The notes under the pieces: model-generated | What the model saw: only the letters and a program-made list of their open reading frames with translations | The model's database searches: none | What the model was told of the DNA's origin: nothing | Part shown: positions 11,366 to 21,699 of the stretch, piece by piece | How the letters are laid out: each line of letters begins with the position of its first letter | Position numbering within the stretch: position 1 is the first letter of the stretch | Assembly (NCBI GenBank): GCA_900208305.1 | Contig: OAPG01000013.1 | Span: 372,001 to 436,000, forward strand | Length of the DNA stretch: 64,000 bases | DNA from: Melanopsichium pennsylvanicum | Lineage: Eukaryota > Basidiomycota > Ustilaginomycetes > Ustilaginales | Reading direction: 5' to 3' | Program-made: the position numbers and the translations under genes

Positions 11366-13954
11366 TCACCTTGCATTCTGCATTGTCTGTGACTGTTCAT
11401 CGTTGGCACTCCTTGCCAAATCAACATTAGCTTCCGGACCCCTTCCCTCATCCCAAATCCACGTCTTTACCGTGCCATCATCACCACATGAAGCTAAGAG
11501 ACTCTGTGCTTTATTCCACACGGCCCCGTATGCCACGTTGTTGTTGGTGGACAAGCTGGATGTCAAATCCGACACTCGTGCCGAAGCTGTTTTTCCCGCC
11601 GTTGCCGAAGTAAAGCCGGGAGTGGTCGAATTTGTGCTGGGATGCAATGTATCCCTGCCGTGACCCTCCAAGGTTTGCAATACTTCCGAGGATTCCTGAT
11701 CCCACATGTAGATCAGACCGTCCTCGGATCCACCGACGAGCAGGGACGTGTGGGCAAAGCTGCTACGGATGAAGTTCTTGCTCGTATTCTGATGACCTTT
11801 GAACCTCTTCAGAGGCCTGAGCATCCTGAGATCCCACAACCTATTGGAATTGTCCTTGGAACCGCTGAGCAGCAGCGTTCCCGTTTCGTTGATCTCGACA
11901 CTGGTAATTTCGCCCAAGTGACCGGTGATGGTCCGGATGCAGAGTCCGGACACTACGTCCCAGAATCGAATTGTCGTATCTTTACTTGCGGTGACGATGA
12001 GATTACCCAAAGGATTGAAGATGGCTGAGGAAACACCGAGTTGATGCCCAGTAAAAGTCTTGACGATGCTGCTCGTCTCGACGTCGTACATGCGTACAAG
12101 CTTGTCATATCCCGCACTAACGATGTGCTTTCCATCGGGATGGAAGCGGCAACTGTACACATCTCCCACGCCACTTCTCAAAGTGGCTTTGCACTGTGCA
12201 CTCTCAACATCCCACACTTTGACCGTCGAATCACCTGACGCGCTCGCAACATGTCCACCCGTACGAGTACTGTCTACATCCCAAACCCGACTACGATGCC
12301 CTTCGAGGATGCCTTCGCAACGACCCGTGTTGGAGTTCCATAGACGGACGGTGTTATCGCTGGAACCGGAAACGAGCTTTCTTCCTTCTTCGCCAACAAA
12401 TCGGACGGATTTGACGTTCTTGCGGTGACCTCGCATGGTGTGTGCGACAGAGTTGGGCACGATGAATCCAGTGTAATCGTGCAGGAGGCCCGAGATGACG
12501 GGTGCTTTCTTAGGGTGGTAACGGGCAAATTCCACTTGGTATGCCACTGCTTGATGGAGCATCGTTAGCAACCTGTGCGGCGGGACGTACGTATACCCGC
12601 TCGAAGCAGTTCCTTTGGACCCACTCCCAGACGCAACACCATCCGCACCCATCATGCCATCGTCCATGTCGGAAGCCTCCCGACTCTCACTTCTTCCATT
12701 CGAAGCTCCACGGTCCGCCGACATGGATCCTGGAAGCCCTGCCTCCCTCTCCATCCAATCCTGCTCCAGCATCGCCGCAAACTCCATCACCAATTTCTCT
12801 CTCCCTGGCTGTATTCCTTCCCAAGTTGCGAAACTTGGCGCATCGGTAACAGCCTTTGCACTGAGCAAATAACACAGATCCCTATATTCGGTCGGATGCG
12901 GTTGGTAGTGTTCCAGCGGCTTAAGTCTCTTGTTCAAGAAAGTGAACCCTTTTTGAAACTCTCGATGCTCTATGTGTTCCAAGAATTGCTGCCTGTAGAC
13001 TGCATAGAGGAACGCTTTGTGGTTCTTCACCAGGGGCTTTTGCAGAACTTTGTCCACCTCTGGCCAATCTCCTTCCAAGATGTGACCTCGAAGCTTGCGT
13101 GCGTCGAGACCGGCTTCCTCGCGTTCGCGACGTTTAATACCGGCTTCCTCCATGAGCAGTTGACGTGTGGCACCGAAGCCTTCGTCAGCCAGCCACTGAT
13201 CGATCATGCGTATTATGTCAGTCCGTACATGCGGATCTTCAGGGCGTAAAATGGCCGTTCGTGAGCTTGCGTAGGTGGCTTGGTTTGTATCCGATCGTGC
13301 GGTGGAAGATGAGGCGGTGAGTTGGCCGACGGTCTGCCCTAAGATGGATGAGTTCTGGTAATAAGGATGATATGAGTAGGGCGGAGGACGAAGACCATGC
13401 AGTTGAAGGTCAGCTACTGTGTGATCTTTTGCGTCGGCTAGCAAAACTTGCTTGCGACGTTTCCAAGTTTCTTTCGTTCCTCCCGAATTGGTGCCATTGG
13501 TGGCACTGGGTCCAGCAGCGGTTTCATTGGAAGACGAGGATATGCCGAGACCGTTGAGCCCATTGCTCAGGTCAGGATGAGCGCTGGCCGAGCGGTCGAG
13601 GTTCGAGGCAGCCAAGCTAACAGGGTTGTTGGTGATGGTGGTTGTGTCGTTCATGTTTGTGCGGAACATTGGGTTTGATGAGATTGGCGAAGTAGGAGCG
13701 GTATAGGAGCCATAGTTGGATGTTGGTGTTGAGGCAGCAGCAGTGATACGCTCGTGTATTGGTGTGGAGAGGTCGGATGTACTAGGCAGCTGAAAGGTGG
13801 ATGCACGGGGGGTGAGAGGGGCTGGGAATGGTTGAGAGGAAGGGGTGGGATGGGATGAAGTTTGGCTAGGAGGTGGTTTGGTGATGGTTATGGATGCTGG
13901 GGGTGGCGGACGCTGAGTATGACCATTTGGTTTGGTCTCATTGTGAGCTTGCAT
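11366..13954 (-). CDS. LisH-CTLH-WD40 protein, WDR26/Gid7-like
   Basis: Predicted 862 residues from the first ATG at 13954; the frame stays open upstream but only to a GTG. Residues 1-240 are Pro/Ser/Thr-rich and low in complexity. A LisH motif lies about 242-275 (TDIIRMIDQWLADEGFG), followed by a CTLH region (HILEGDWPEVDKVL). Then comes a CRA-like segment ending in a PPHRLLTMLHQAV motif, of the kind that links CTLH and propeller in WDR26/Gid7. From ~505 to the end there are about seven WD repeats with clear W/YD endings. This architecture is that of GID/CTLH ubiquitin ligase subunits, which act as substrate-binding or oligomerising scaffolds. The repeats themselves also resemble generic WDR5-like blades, so the orthology is tentative. 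It is divergent from OST3. Confidence 0.75.
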   Translation of the reverse strand: MQAHNETKPNGHTQRPPPPASITITKPPPSQTSSHPTPSSQPFPAPLTPRASTFQLPSTSDLSTPIHERITAAASTPTSNYGSYTAPTSPISSNPMFRTNMNDTTTITNNPVSLAASNLDRSASAHPDLSNGLNGLGISSSSNETAAGPSATNGTNSGGTKETWKRRKQVLLADAKDHTVADLQLHGLRPPPYSYHPYYQNSSILGQTVGQLTASSSTARSDTNQATYASSRTAILRPEDPHVRTDIIRMIDQWLADEGFGATRQLLMEEAGIKRREREEAGLDARKLRGHILEGDWPEVDKVLQKPLVKNHKAFLYAVYRQQFLEHIEHREFQKGFTFLNKRLKPLEHYQPHPTEYRDLCYLLSAKAVTDAPSFATWEGIQPGREKLVMEFAAMLEQDWMEREAGLPGSMSADRGASNGRSESREASDMDDGMMGADGVASGSGSKGTASSGYTYVPPHRLLTMLHQAVAYQVEFARYHPKKAPVISGLLHDYTGFIVPNSVAHTMRGHRKNVKSVRFVGEEGRKLVSGSSDNTVRLWNSNTGRCEGILEGHRSRVWDVDSTRTGGHVASASGDSTVKVWDVESAQCKATLRSGVGDVYSCRFHPDGKHIVSAGYDKLVRMYDVETSSIVKTFTGHQLGVSSAIFNPLGNLIVTASKDTTIRFWDVVSGLCIRTITGHLGEITSVEINETGTLLLSGSKDNSNRLWDLRMLRPLKRFKGHQNTSKNFIRSSFAHTSLLVGGSEDGLIYMWDQESSEVLQTLEGHGRDTLHPSTNSTTPGFTSATAGKTASARVSDLTSSLSTNNNVAYGAVWNKAQSLLASCGDDGTVKTWIWDEGRGPEANVDLARSANDEQSQTMQNAR

Positions 13955-14633
13955 TGTTAAGTTGGGCACTGTCTGGTCGGATCCAAGTACTGATGTATCC
14001 TTTGAGATCTGTAGAGATGACCAAGAGCTGTCGGCTCTTCCGGATCAAAGGTGGGAAGGGATGCGTCTTGAAGCCAATGCGGAAAAGCCTATTTGGTTGC
14101 GATCTGGTTGGAAATGCCGACAGGGGCTCTAGTTTTAAGTGTGATGATAATGCAAAGTAGATGCACTCGATGCTGTCGTTGAGGTAGGATCGTGTGATCA
14201 AGCTTGATGCCGTTTCAGGGCTTGAGATCAGGCTCACTACTCCACCCTGATGTCATGTGTTGGATCCGACATCACAGCGGATCAGGAGGACCCTGTTTTT
14301 GGTTGGTAGTCAAATTTCGGTAATGCTGAGCCTCATGTGTTTTAATTAAGTTAAAAATATTAAGTTAAAAAAAATCAAACACCAAAAAAGGAGTTTTTTT
14401 TAAAATGCCACCCAAAAAAAATGTGCAGCTTGCTGCTATCCGCGCGAGTAGAAGAAACGGCGCAAAGCAGCACCACAAGAAAAGCAGCAGCTGTCGACCG
14501 CACGGACGCTGAACAAGACCGACGTGGAAAGTACAGCTTTCTCTTGGATACGGCTGATTCCTTCTGAATCCATTCCAATCGTCACCTGGTCTTCGATCTC
14601 ATTCTCGCCCTCTTGACTCATAGCATCCCCAAG
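13955..14633. other. Divergent promoter region between the WD40 gene and OST3
   Basis: A 680-base gap serving two divergent genes. It contains an AT-rich stretch at about 14338-14405, with two TTAAGTTAAAAA-type repeats and an A-tract of nine. That is the most likely nucleosome-depleted promoter core for OST3 and the WD40 gene. No gene seen. Confidence 0.5.
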
Positions 14634-15638
14634 ATGAGAGCCAACATTGCCACAATAGCCAAAATTGGCCTATTGGCCCTCTTGTCCCTACTCACCTTCA
14701 CATCCTTCCCTTTGGCCTTCGCCCAACGTTCTAAGGACCAGACCAGCCTCTTCAAAAAGATCCAGTCCTCCTCATCAGGCTTCATCGATGTCGACTCTTC
14801 CGAATTCGCTTCCATGGTCTCTCTGCCCCGTGACTTCTCCGTGTCTGCCCTCCTCACCACCACAAGTGGCGGCATTAAATGTCCCCCCTGTGTAGCGTTT
14901 CAACCCGAATTCGAGAAAGTCGCACAACAATGGAACAAGGATCGCTCGCTCAAGCAAAAGCATGTCTTTATCAAGCTTGAATTCTCTCGTGGTCAACAGG
15001 TATTTGCCCAATTTCAACTGCAGCATGCTCCAGTGTTGCTCACCTTCCCCGCTCCCACCAACACCAATGCGGTACCCGATCATGTCAACTTTGACTTCAG
15101 CCAACTCGGATTCTCTGCTTCCGCCGTCGCAGACCACTTGAACACACTCTTGGGAACCAACTTCAAATATAAGCAACCTTTGAACCGCAAGCTCATCACC
15201 ATCACCGTCACTGGCGTTATCGCCGTGGTTGGGGCCATCTTTTTCGTTGGCCCTCACATTTCTCAATTCTTTAAATCGAGCAAACCTATCTGGATGCTTC
15301 TCTGCATTGGTTCCATGATCGTATTCACTTCGGGTCACATGTGGAACTCGATCCGTGGTGCACCTTATATCGCTATGGGTCCAGGAGGAAAGCCAGAGTA
15401 CTTTGCAGGTGGTTTCCAGAGCCAGTACGGCGTGGAAACACAGATCATAGCAGGTATTTATAGCTTGTTGGCTTTTAGCTTTATTGCACTCACCGTACTC
15501 GTGCCAGCGCAAAGGGATCCAACCAGGCAGAGAGCTGGAGTGTACGTTTGGAGCGCCATCTTTCTGGGCACTTTCAGCTTGCTGTTCTATATTTTTAGGA
15601 CCAAGAACCCTAGTTATCCTTTCCGCCTCTTTTTCTAA
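14634..15638 (+). CDS. OST3: Oligosaccharyltransferase subunit Ost3/Ost6 (TUSC3/MagT1 family)
   Basis: A 334-residue ER membrane protein of the oligosaccharyltransferase complex, which N-glycosylates nascent proteins. Ost3/Ost6 delay oxidative folding so that sites stay accessible. A signal peptide spans about residues 1-30. A lumenal thioredoxin-fold domain follows, with the redox motif CPPC at 83-86. Four hydrophobic segments fill the C-terminal half, ending in FRLFF. This is the standard family layout and length. The frame is open a few codons further upstream but begins there with TTG; the ATG at 14634 directly precedes the signal peptide and is the chosen start. It could be the single fungal Ost3/Ost6 or one of two paralogues. 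Confidence 0.93.
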   Translation: MRANIATIAKIGLLALLSLLTFTSFPLAFAQRSKDQTSLFKKIQSSSSGFIDVDSSEFASMVSLPRDFSVSALLTTTSGGIKCPPCVAFQPEFEKVAQQWNKDRSLKQKHVFIKLEFSRGQQVFAQFQLQHAPVLLTFPAPTNTNAVPDHVNFDFSQLGFSASAVADHLNTLLGTNFKYKQPLNRKLITITVTGVIAVVGAIFFVGPHISQFFKSSKPIWMLLCIGSMIVFTSGHMWNSIRGAPYIAMGPGGKPEYFAGGFQSQYGVETQIIAGIYSLLAFSFIALTVLVPAQRDPTRQRAGVYVWSAIFLGTFSLLFYIFRTKNPSYPFRLFF

Positions 15639-16034
15639 GTAAACGAAGGCGAAAGAGTTGAAAGGTGAAGTAGTGATGAACAATTCATTGTGAAGAGGAG
15701 TTTATTGTGATGCTGTACGCGGATCTGCAATGTCATCATGCCAATCCCGTTCTTTCTTCATTGTGTACGGTCTGCGCGTGCTCCTTGAATCATGTCGAAG
15801 TGACTGAATTGAGCCTGGCGACTTGACTACGTTCTTGGATCTGGACTAATCAAACACCAGCGTTGTCATGATATTCTGTGAGCGATCTGAAAAACCTAAA
15901 CCGTGACATTGTGAAAGCATCCCAATTGATGCATCTATTGAGTACATGTGATCACCTTCACTCCAAGTCGTATGATATGGAATGAATCTACTTTAAAAAA
16001 AAAAGGATGAACTTTGTCTTGACATGCGTGACAT
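15639..16034. other. Convergent intergenic region
   Basis: About 400 bases between the 3' ends of OST3 and the permease gene. It should hold both 3' UTRs. A 10-base A tract is at about 15994-16003. No gene or repeat seen. Confidence 0.6.
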
Positions 16035-17627
16035 TTACCTACCAAACACCTTCTTTTCGAGCATCCTCAACGGCACATAGAGCACGAAACTCGCCACCAA
16101 ACCAGTTTCGAATCCTAAATCACCTGACTTCTTTGCAATGGGTCCAGAGAACCAAACCTGGTCAATACTCGGTACCACTACTGCAAGACTGATGGCACAA
16201 GCTCCCAGAGCAGCCAAACCAGGTGGAAGCTGCCCCCACTGATTCCAGTGCTTGATATTGTAACTCGCAAAATCCCTCTTCCTAACAATCACATGATCTG
16301 CAAGAACCACACCCACGTACAGACTCGCCCAGTACCCAAGCACACTGGTAAAGTCGGTCAGCGTCTCGTAAAACTTGTCATGCCCTACAATCGCCAAAGG
16401 TAAAAAGATAGCCGTGGCAATCAGGGGCCAAACGAACCTCGGAACGGGTCCGAGGAAAGGTAGCATGGTTTGAAAGTTCAATCCAAGACTGTAGATTGTT
16501 GCGGAAATGTTGCCGCAAACCGACAAAGCAAGTAGTGCGACGAGGAATCTTCCAAAGTTACCCAGCTTGCCTGCCAGGATGAGCTCAAAGAACTGTCCAC
16601 TGCTCACTTGCAAAGCGCCGCTCCATTCAGCATTGTCGTACGAACTGCATGCGAATGCTGCACCAATCATGATAAAGGGCACGCAACTTAGGAAGAATCC
16701 AAAGTATACACTCCAAAACAGCTTGTAAGGGTTGGTGTTGGGTTTGAGGTAGGACGACACGTCCGAGACCAAAGCTGAGTAGGAAATGATGAAACCGGCG
16801 ATGATAGCAGCGAATCCGAGGACGGCTTCAGCGCTAGCTTTGGGCTGATTCGATGCGACGTGGAGAGCGTCTGGACCAGTTCCAGCAACGCCAATGAGGA
16901 TAAGGAAGCAGATGAGAGTGGGAAGCCAGAAGAAGCGTTCAAAATAGTGTAGAATTCGAATGCCACTAAACGAGACCACGAGGGCGATGCATGCTGCAAC
17001 CACGATGCCGACGTCGGGAGTGAGAGTGCTACTTCCGTCCGATCGACTTGAGACGGCAGAAAGGGTTTGACCTCCAATGATCAAGTCGAGAATACAGTAT
17101 CCCAGCATGGAGGCTGCGTTCAAAAGGCAAATGATACTAGCGCCAAAGTAACCGAATGAGTATCTGCACTGGATCATCTGGCGCACGCCTAGCTTGGGTC
17201 CGAAAGTGATGAAATAGGCTGGGAAGATGCAGCAGAAACCACCGACAAACAAGGTGGTCATCATTGCGCTCAACATGTCCATCTGTAGGAGTGAAACAAG
17301 GCTTCCAGTAGAAAAGGAGAGCACGTTGACGTTACAAGAAAACCAAATGAGGGAGCAGCTCCACCAGTCGGTACCGTTGCGTTCGGAAAGGGCGAGTGGA
17401 CGGATGCCGATCGATTCAATGTTGGCCTTGGAGAGCTTTTGTGCAAGGAAATCGAGAGAGCGGAGTAAGGGGGAACGATCGATGGTGCGTTTGTACTCCG
17501 AAATGATCGATTCGCTCGAAGCCTCGTCGTCGACTTTCGAGTTCATGTGCAAGTCGAGGTGGGGAAGCGTAGTGGAGGGATGGGTTTGGTGCTCAAGGTC
17601 AAGCTTGTGGGGTGTTGTTGCCGTCAT
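16035..17627 (-). CDS. NCS1-family purine/cytosine permease
   Basis: A 530-residue polytopic transporter of the nucleobase:cation symporter-1 family, on the Fcy2/Fcy21 side (purines, cytosine or related substrates). A hydrophilic N terminus of ~90 residues leads into about twelve hydrophobic helices. The motif IGIRPLALSERNGTDWW at the start of helix 1 and a GCIxxR-like GVRQMIQCRYSFGYFGA in the helix 2-3 region are family hallmarks. The frame is open upstream to 17768 but only from a TTG. The ATG at 17627 gives the usual N terminus (MTATTPHKLD). Substrate cannot be decided from sequence alone. No co-located purine or pyrimidine catabolic genes support a pathway assignment. Confidence 0.87.
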   Translation of the reverse strand: MTATTPHKLDLEHQTHPSTTLPHLDLHMNSKVDDEASSESIISEYKRTIDRSPLLRSLDFLAQKLSKANIESIGIRPLALSERNGTDWWSCSLIWFSCNVNVLSFSTGSLVSLLQMDMLSAMMTTLFVGGFCCIFPAYFITFGPKLGVRQMIQCRYSFGYFGASIICLLNAASMLGYCILDLIIGGQTLSAVSSRSDGSSTLTPDVGIVVAACIALVVSFSGIRILHYFERFFWLPTLICFLILIGVAGTGPDALHVASNQPKASAEAVLGFAAIIAGFIISYSALVSDVSSYLKPNTNPYKLFWSVYFGFFLSCVPFIMIGAAFACSSYDNAEWSGALQVSSGQFFELILAGKLGNFGRFLVALLALSVCGNISATIYSLGLNFQTMLPFLGPVPRFVWPLIATAIFLPLAIVGHDKFYETLTDFTSVLGYWASLYVGVVLADHVIVRKRDFASYNIKHWNQWGQLPPGLAALGACAISLAVVVPSIDQVWFSGPIAKKSGDLGFETGLVASFVLYVPLRMLEKKVFGR

Positions 17628-18950
17628 CTTGTATATTTGTGTCGGTGCTATATCCGACGAAGAAGAGATGTGGAAGAGGAGGGAGGAAGGTGGTGTGAAC
17701 CGACTCTGGCAAGTTTCACGGTCTGGTGGCAAAGGAGGGGTATACGAATGTTGAAGCTTGGATGACAAAGATATTGCACCCTCTTTTGAGTAGATGAAGC
17801 GCTGCTATAGTGGTGATGCCAATGAAAGAGAAGGAATAGTATACGGAATGAGCGATCATGTATTATGTATGAAAAGGAGTCACTTCTCTTGACTCGAGTG
17901 TGTTGAGGAAGAACGGAAAACTCCGCACAAGCTGTCTCGTTCTTTGTGGCTCAATGTAAAAAAGGGTCCTAATGATATTTAGTAAATTATAAACCACCAC
18001 TTGTACAGTAAATTTAGTATACTGTACAGTTCATACTGTATGAAAGACGGCTGTCTGCCACAAACGAGCTTTCCGCCTACCATCAACTTTTTCCTCGTGG
18101 CAAATGTCGGCGGTACAAAATTTCCACTGCAAAATAAAAAAAAACATTTTCTACCGTACAGTATCACCCAATTAATTTTATTTTTCGATGCTTTCGAGTC
18201 AGGAAAGAGAGTTGTGACAGTACGCAAATTCAGTAAGAAGATGAATTTCAAATTAAGCGAGCCAATCTCGTGGTTTGCCTTCGGTCAGACAGAGAGCCAA
18301 GTCAATATGGGACATTGAACCTTCTCTGCCGCCAACCCCAAGTCCGCCATTCGCCGATTGAGCTTTACGAGCTTTTATCGCCCTTAGCGCGATTTATCAT
18401 CATGCCCCTTTGTTTTCGTCGAAACTCAACCAAATCAAGATAAAAAAAAGGAGCAATTAAAAGATGTGTTCGGGCCGAAGACAGCATTTCGTTGAACAAG
18501 TCACGTCTATGGTCTTGATCGTAGTCTGCATGTCTTGTTACAGGTGACACAGGTGATGGGAAAACGCAACTGCACATACTACACTGAGTAGCTGGAAGCA
18601 CAGACCAACTTACAGATTGCCTCGCTTCGAACGTTTGCAGACTTGCCCTCAGGTCTTTATTCCCCCCGGTTGCCAACTCATACGACCTCTGCTTCGAATG
18701 CCACTCGATCACGATCACAATCATGATTGCGGTCTTCAAACCATGCTGCTTTAGAAGAGATGTTTGATCGTGTCTCTTATGCTACACTTAAACGCATTCC
18801 CTGTTGGAAAAAAAGGAGGCTGGACGGGCTCAAGTCATAGATGCTGAGACCCTCACCCAAAGTCTTGACTTCCAAAGCAACGGCCAAGCATCATATGCCG
18901 AAATTGTCAAGAATTCAACTTTTATGTCTTTCATTCGTACATGGTCTCAT
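17628..18950. other. Intergenic, with an AT-rich palindromic patch
   Basis: The region spans 1.3 kb between the permease start and the 3' end of dynamitin. From about 17960 to 18250 it is distinctly AT-rich and contains a perfect 10-base palindrome ACTGTACAGT at 18021-18030. Several TACAGTA/TACTGTA words lie nearby (18004, 18036, 18167). Left of this is the presumed permease promoter. No coding frame is convincing. A miniature element remnant is possible but unproven. Confidence 0.4.
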
Positions 18951-20435
18951 TCAACGTGTCAGCTTATCCAGTCGCCCACTCAGATTTTCAACTCGACCCA
19001 ACAACGATTCAAAGTTCTGTTCCACCTTGATCCTGGTTTCCTCCATGTTCATCTCCATCTTCCGCAACAACTCCTCCAGCTCTTGTTCCTGCTGCAACCT
19101 CGCCTCTTTGCCATCCTCCAGATCGTCCAGTGCACTACCAAAATACGCCGCTGAAGCGTGCAAGTCTGCCAAGCTTTGCAGCCGATTGACCACTTTCGGA
19201 AGTAAGGGTAGAAGCGGTTCCAGTCTGGTCGAAACCTCAAACATCGATTGAAGCTTGCTTACCTCTGCCGATGTTAAAGTAGAAGAAGGGCTAGTGGTCG
19301 ATGAAGAGGAAGACGAAGTGGGATCGACAAAGCTGGATGGATCGGTAGTGAGTTTGCGCCGCACATCGTGAACACGATCCATTTCGGTCACCAGCACCTT
19401 GACTCGACGGCTGATGGCATCTAGGTGGCGCGGTTGCGAGAGAAGAGAGATTTGATGCTCCAGGCGTGAGAGGCTGGGAAGAACCGGACGTGGAACCGGT
19501 TTGGATTCGTCCAGAAGCGCTTCTTGAATTCCAAGCGTACATTCGAGCTCGCTGAGACGCGCTTCGAGTTGAACCACATCTGCTTTGTGGCTTTCGGCTG
19601 TTGAGTGTCCAGATACAGATACAGATGCAGATGCAGATGCAGTTGCAGTAGCTGTAGCAGCAGCAGCAGCAGCAGCAGCAGTGACAGACAAGCTTGTGCT
19701 GGGCGCTACCGACGGTTTGACTTGCTGCAATAATGATCGAATGGCGTCCTTTTCCATATTGCTTGCAGAAAAAGAAGCTGGCACCGAAGATAAAGGCAGT
19801 TTGCCTAGCTGTTCCTGAAGCAACTTGAGCTGAGCCAGTACCTCTGCACTATCCACCTCGTCTCCCTCTTTTGCTGCAGATTCTCCATTCAAAGTCGCAT
19901 TAGATGCGTTGAGCTCCTCCTCCAACTGACTCGCCTCAAATCTCAGCCTACGCAATTTCTCCACAGGCGACTCGTTGCCTCTGTCCTCGCCAGCACCGAT
20001 CGCGTACGTGCTCGTTTCCAGCCCGGCATCTCTTGGTCGTCCGGCCTTCCTTGACTTTCTCGTCTTCAATCTACCTGAGAAATCTACTTGTTCGTCATTC
20101 AAGTCGGTTGCGCCACTGAATCTTGACGCAGCATCGTTCCGTCTCAAGCTTGAACTATCAATATCCTGGTTGACTTTGCCGTCGCCTCCTGCATGCTTGC
20201 GGTTGGCACTGCGATCAGAATCGTCACTTGAAGAGTCCGAGGTCACTTCATCATCTGCTAAGCCTTGCTGCTTGCGAGAAAGTTGGCGTGAAGATCGCAT
20301 TTCGGAAGGTCGCGTGGATGCATCGTACTCGTAAACGTCTGGTGCCGAGACATCGACATCAGGTAGGCTGGCATATTTGGTATAGCTCGAGGAGGCTGCG
20401 GCATTCAGGTCCGCCACGGCTGGTGGATGTGACAT
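18951..20435 (-). CDS. DCTN2: Dynactin subunit 2 (dynamitin, p50)
   Basis: A 494-residue protein of the dynactin shoulder, which couples dynein to cargo; in filamentous fungi it supports nuclear and endosome movement. The N-terminal signature KYASLPDVD...PDVYEYDA matches dynamitin. The rest is predicted coiled coil in several blocks (about 155-215, 280-340 and 400-494), with heptad-rich stretches such as EQELEELLRKMEMNMEE. An unusual Ala/Thr/Ser-Ala/Ser-Val run near 260-280 is encoded by a trinucleotide/hexanucleotide microsatellite at about 19612-19681. The ATG at 20435 starts the conserved motif-bearing N terminus. Length is somewhat above that of animal p50 (about 400) owing to Ser-rich linkers. 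Confidence 0.9.
   Translation of the reverse strand: MSHPPAVADLNAAASSSYTKYASLPDVDVSAPDVYEYDASTRPSEMRSSRQLSRKQQGLADDEVTSDSSSDDSDRSANRKHAGGDGKVNQDIDSSSLRRNDAASRFSGATDLNDEQVDFSGRLKTRKSRKAGRPRDAGLETSTYAIGAGEDRGNESPVEKLRRLRFEASQLEEELNASNATLNGESAAKEGDEVDSAEVLAQLKLLQEQLGKLPLSSVPASFSASNMEKDAIRSLLQQVKPSVAPSTSLSVTAAAAAAAATATATASASASVSVSGHSTAESHKADVVQLEARLSELECTLGIQEALLDESKPVPRPVLPSLSRLEHQISLLSQPRHLDAISRRVKVLVTEMDRVHDVRRKLTTDPSSFVDPTSSSSSSTTSPSSTLTSAEVSKLQSMFEVSTRLEPLLPLLPKVVNRLQSLADLHASAAYFGSALDDLEDGKEARLQQEQELEELLRKMEMNMEETRIKVEQNFESLLGRVENLSGRLDKLTR
19612..19681. repeat. Coding microsatellite (CAG/CAGATA type) in dynamitin
   Basis: An array of CAGATA, CAGATG and then CAG triplets inside the dynamitin coding strand. 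On the minus strand it encodes a poly-Ala run followed by alternating Ala-Thr, Ala-Ser and Ser-Val pairs, in a linker between coiled coils. The graded change of the unit along the array is typical of slippage followed by point mutation. It keeps the frame because the units are multiples of three. Confidence 0.85.
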
Positions 20436-20847
20436 GGTTGTGTTCGGAAATTGATGAGGAAGCCGTTAAAGGTAGGCGCAGAGAGAGTGTGTATGGTGAT
20501 GGTGCAAAGTGATAGCGTTGATGAGACCAACACCTTTGACTTGAGCTTCAGGACCGCCGCGTTGCCTTTTGCAAAATCGAAATCGAAACCAACACACTCG
20601 CAAAACTAAGCGTACTGCACACGCAGTGTTTCAAATGCTTTTTTGCCATCCCTCTCAACTCGAATTCATCTTTCGACATCTTTGTAATCGCATACTCTTG
20701 CACATACAGCGTGTGATTCAATTTGTGACATACTGTATCTAGATGATTCATTCCTGTCATTCGCAACCACACATTCATTTCAAAAGACTATTCTTGAAAT
20801 AGCATGCATGTATCTAAGCTCGAGTGAATCTACTGCTGCGCTTTGAC
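20436..20847. other. Intergenic between dynamitin and URA6
   Basis: About 410 bases separating two minus-strand genes. It is expected to hold the dynamitin promoter (left) and the URA6 3' UTR (right). No other gene seen. Confidence 0.6.
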
Positions 20848-21543
20848 CTAAGCAAAAGTCTTATCCATGGCTGTCTTGATCTCGGCGTAAACCTCATCAA
20901 CGGATTTGATCGAATCCACCTCAACCACACGATCCTGTTTCCTGTAGTAATCAACCACGGGCATCGAAGTTTCAACAAAAGTCTGAAATCTCTTCTTGAT
21001 CGACTCGATGTTATCGTCGGCCCTACCGCTAGTCTTTCCCCTCTCGAGTAACCTTTGGAGCATGACATCCTCACTGCACTGCAAGAAGAGAACGAACTGA
21101 CTTTGGCAGACCGACTCGTCAAACTTGATAGCCTGGTCCATCTTGCGTGGGAATCCGTCGACGAGGAAACGGCCTTGAGAAGAGCCCGACTTTTTGAGCG
21201 AGTCGGCGATGGCATTGGAGAGAAGAGCGACAGTGACTTCCATAGGTACGATCTGGCCTTCTTTGATATATTCGGCGATCATCTGACCGTACTGAGAGCC
21301 TGGACGTTGCTGCTCAGCACGCAATAGATCACCGGCACTCAGATGGACAAACCCATACTCTTGCACGAGACGAGCGCACTGAGTTCCTTTACCAGCACCG
21401 GGACCACCAAGCACGAAAACGACGGTCACCTGGCAAGAGTCGAAGCGAGGCGTGTCCTTGTTATCTGTAGCCGAGTTGGCAACCGGAGCGGCGGCTGCCT
21501 GCTTGTCCTCCTTCCTGTGCTTGAGCTTGTCGAACAGACCCAT
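20848..21543 (-). CDS. URA6: UMP-CMP kinase
   Basis: A 231-residue nucleoside monophosphate kinase that phosphorylates UMP/CMP with ATP in pyrimidine synthesis. The P-loop GGPGAGKGT is at about 46-54. The NMP-binding region is HLSAGDLLRAE and the core motif is DGFPRKMDQA. The LID region is short (LLERGKTSGRADDN), as in Ura6/CMPK rather than long-LID adenylate kinases. The N-terminal ~38 residues are charged and poorly conserved. The frame is open upstream to 21669 but only from a TTG. The ATG at 21543 (MGLFDKLK) is the first ATG and the chosen start. It is followed downstream, same strand, by dynamitin. Confidence 0.93.
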   Translation of the reverse strand: MGLFDKLKHRKEDKQAAAAPVANSATDNKDTPRFDSCQVTVVFVLGGPGAGKGTQCARLVQEYGFVHLSAGDLLRAEQQRPGSQYGQMIAEYIKEGQIVPMEVTVALLSNAIADSLKKSGSSQGRFLVDGFPRKMDQAIKFDESVCQSQFVLFLQCSEDVMLQRLLERGKTSGRADDNIESIKKRFQTFVETSMPVVDYYRKQDRVVEVDSIKSVDEVYAEIKTAMDKTFA

Positions 21544-21699
21544 TCTGCCGAGCAAAGTGTTTGACCAATTAATGTTGGGCGAAGTGTGTTTCTCAGGATG
21601 TTTCCTGAAGAAGTTGGTGTGTCCGTAATTAGCGTGTGATCTAATCAAAGAGGCAGTCGAACCTGTCAACCAAGATCTTGTCGAGAGATACTCGAAAGT

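Noticed and set aside
13955..13969. Upstream non-ATG extension of the WD40 gene (likewise for OST3, the permease, URA6, the perilipin-like gene and the P450 gene)
   Set aside because: These extensions begin with GTG or TTG codons; the first ATG gives a sensible N terminus in each case.
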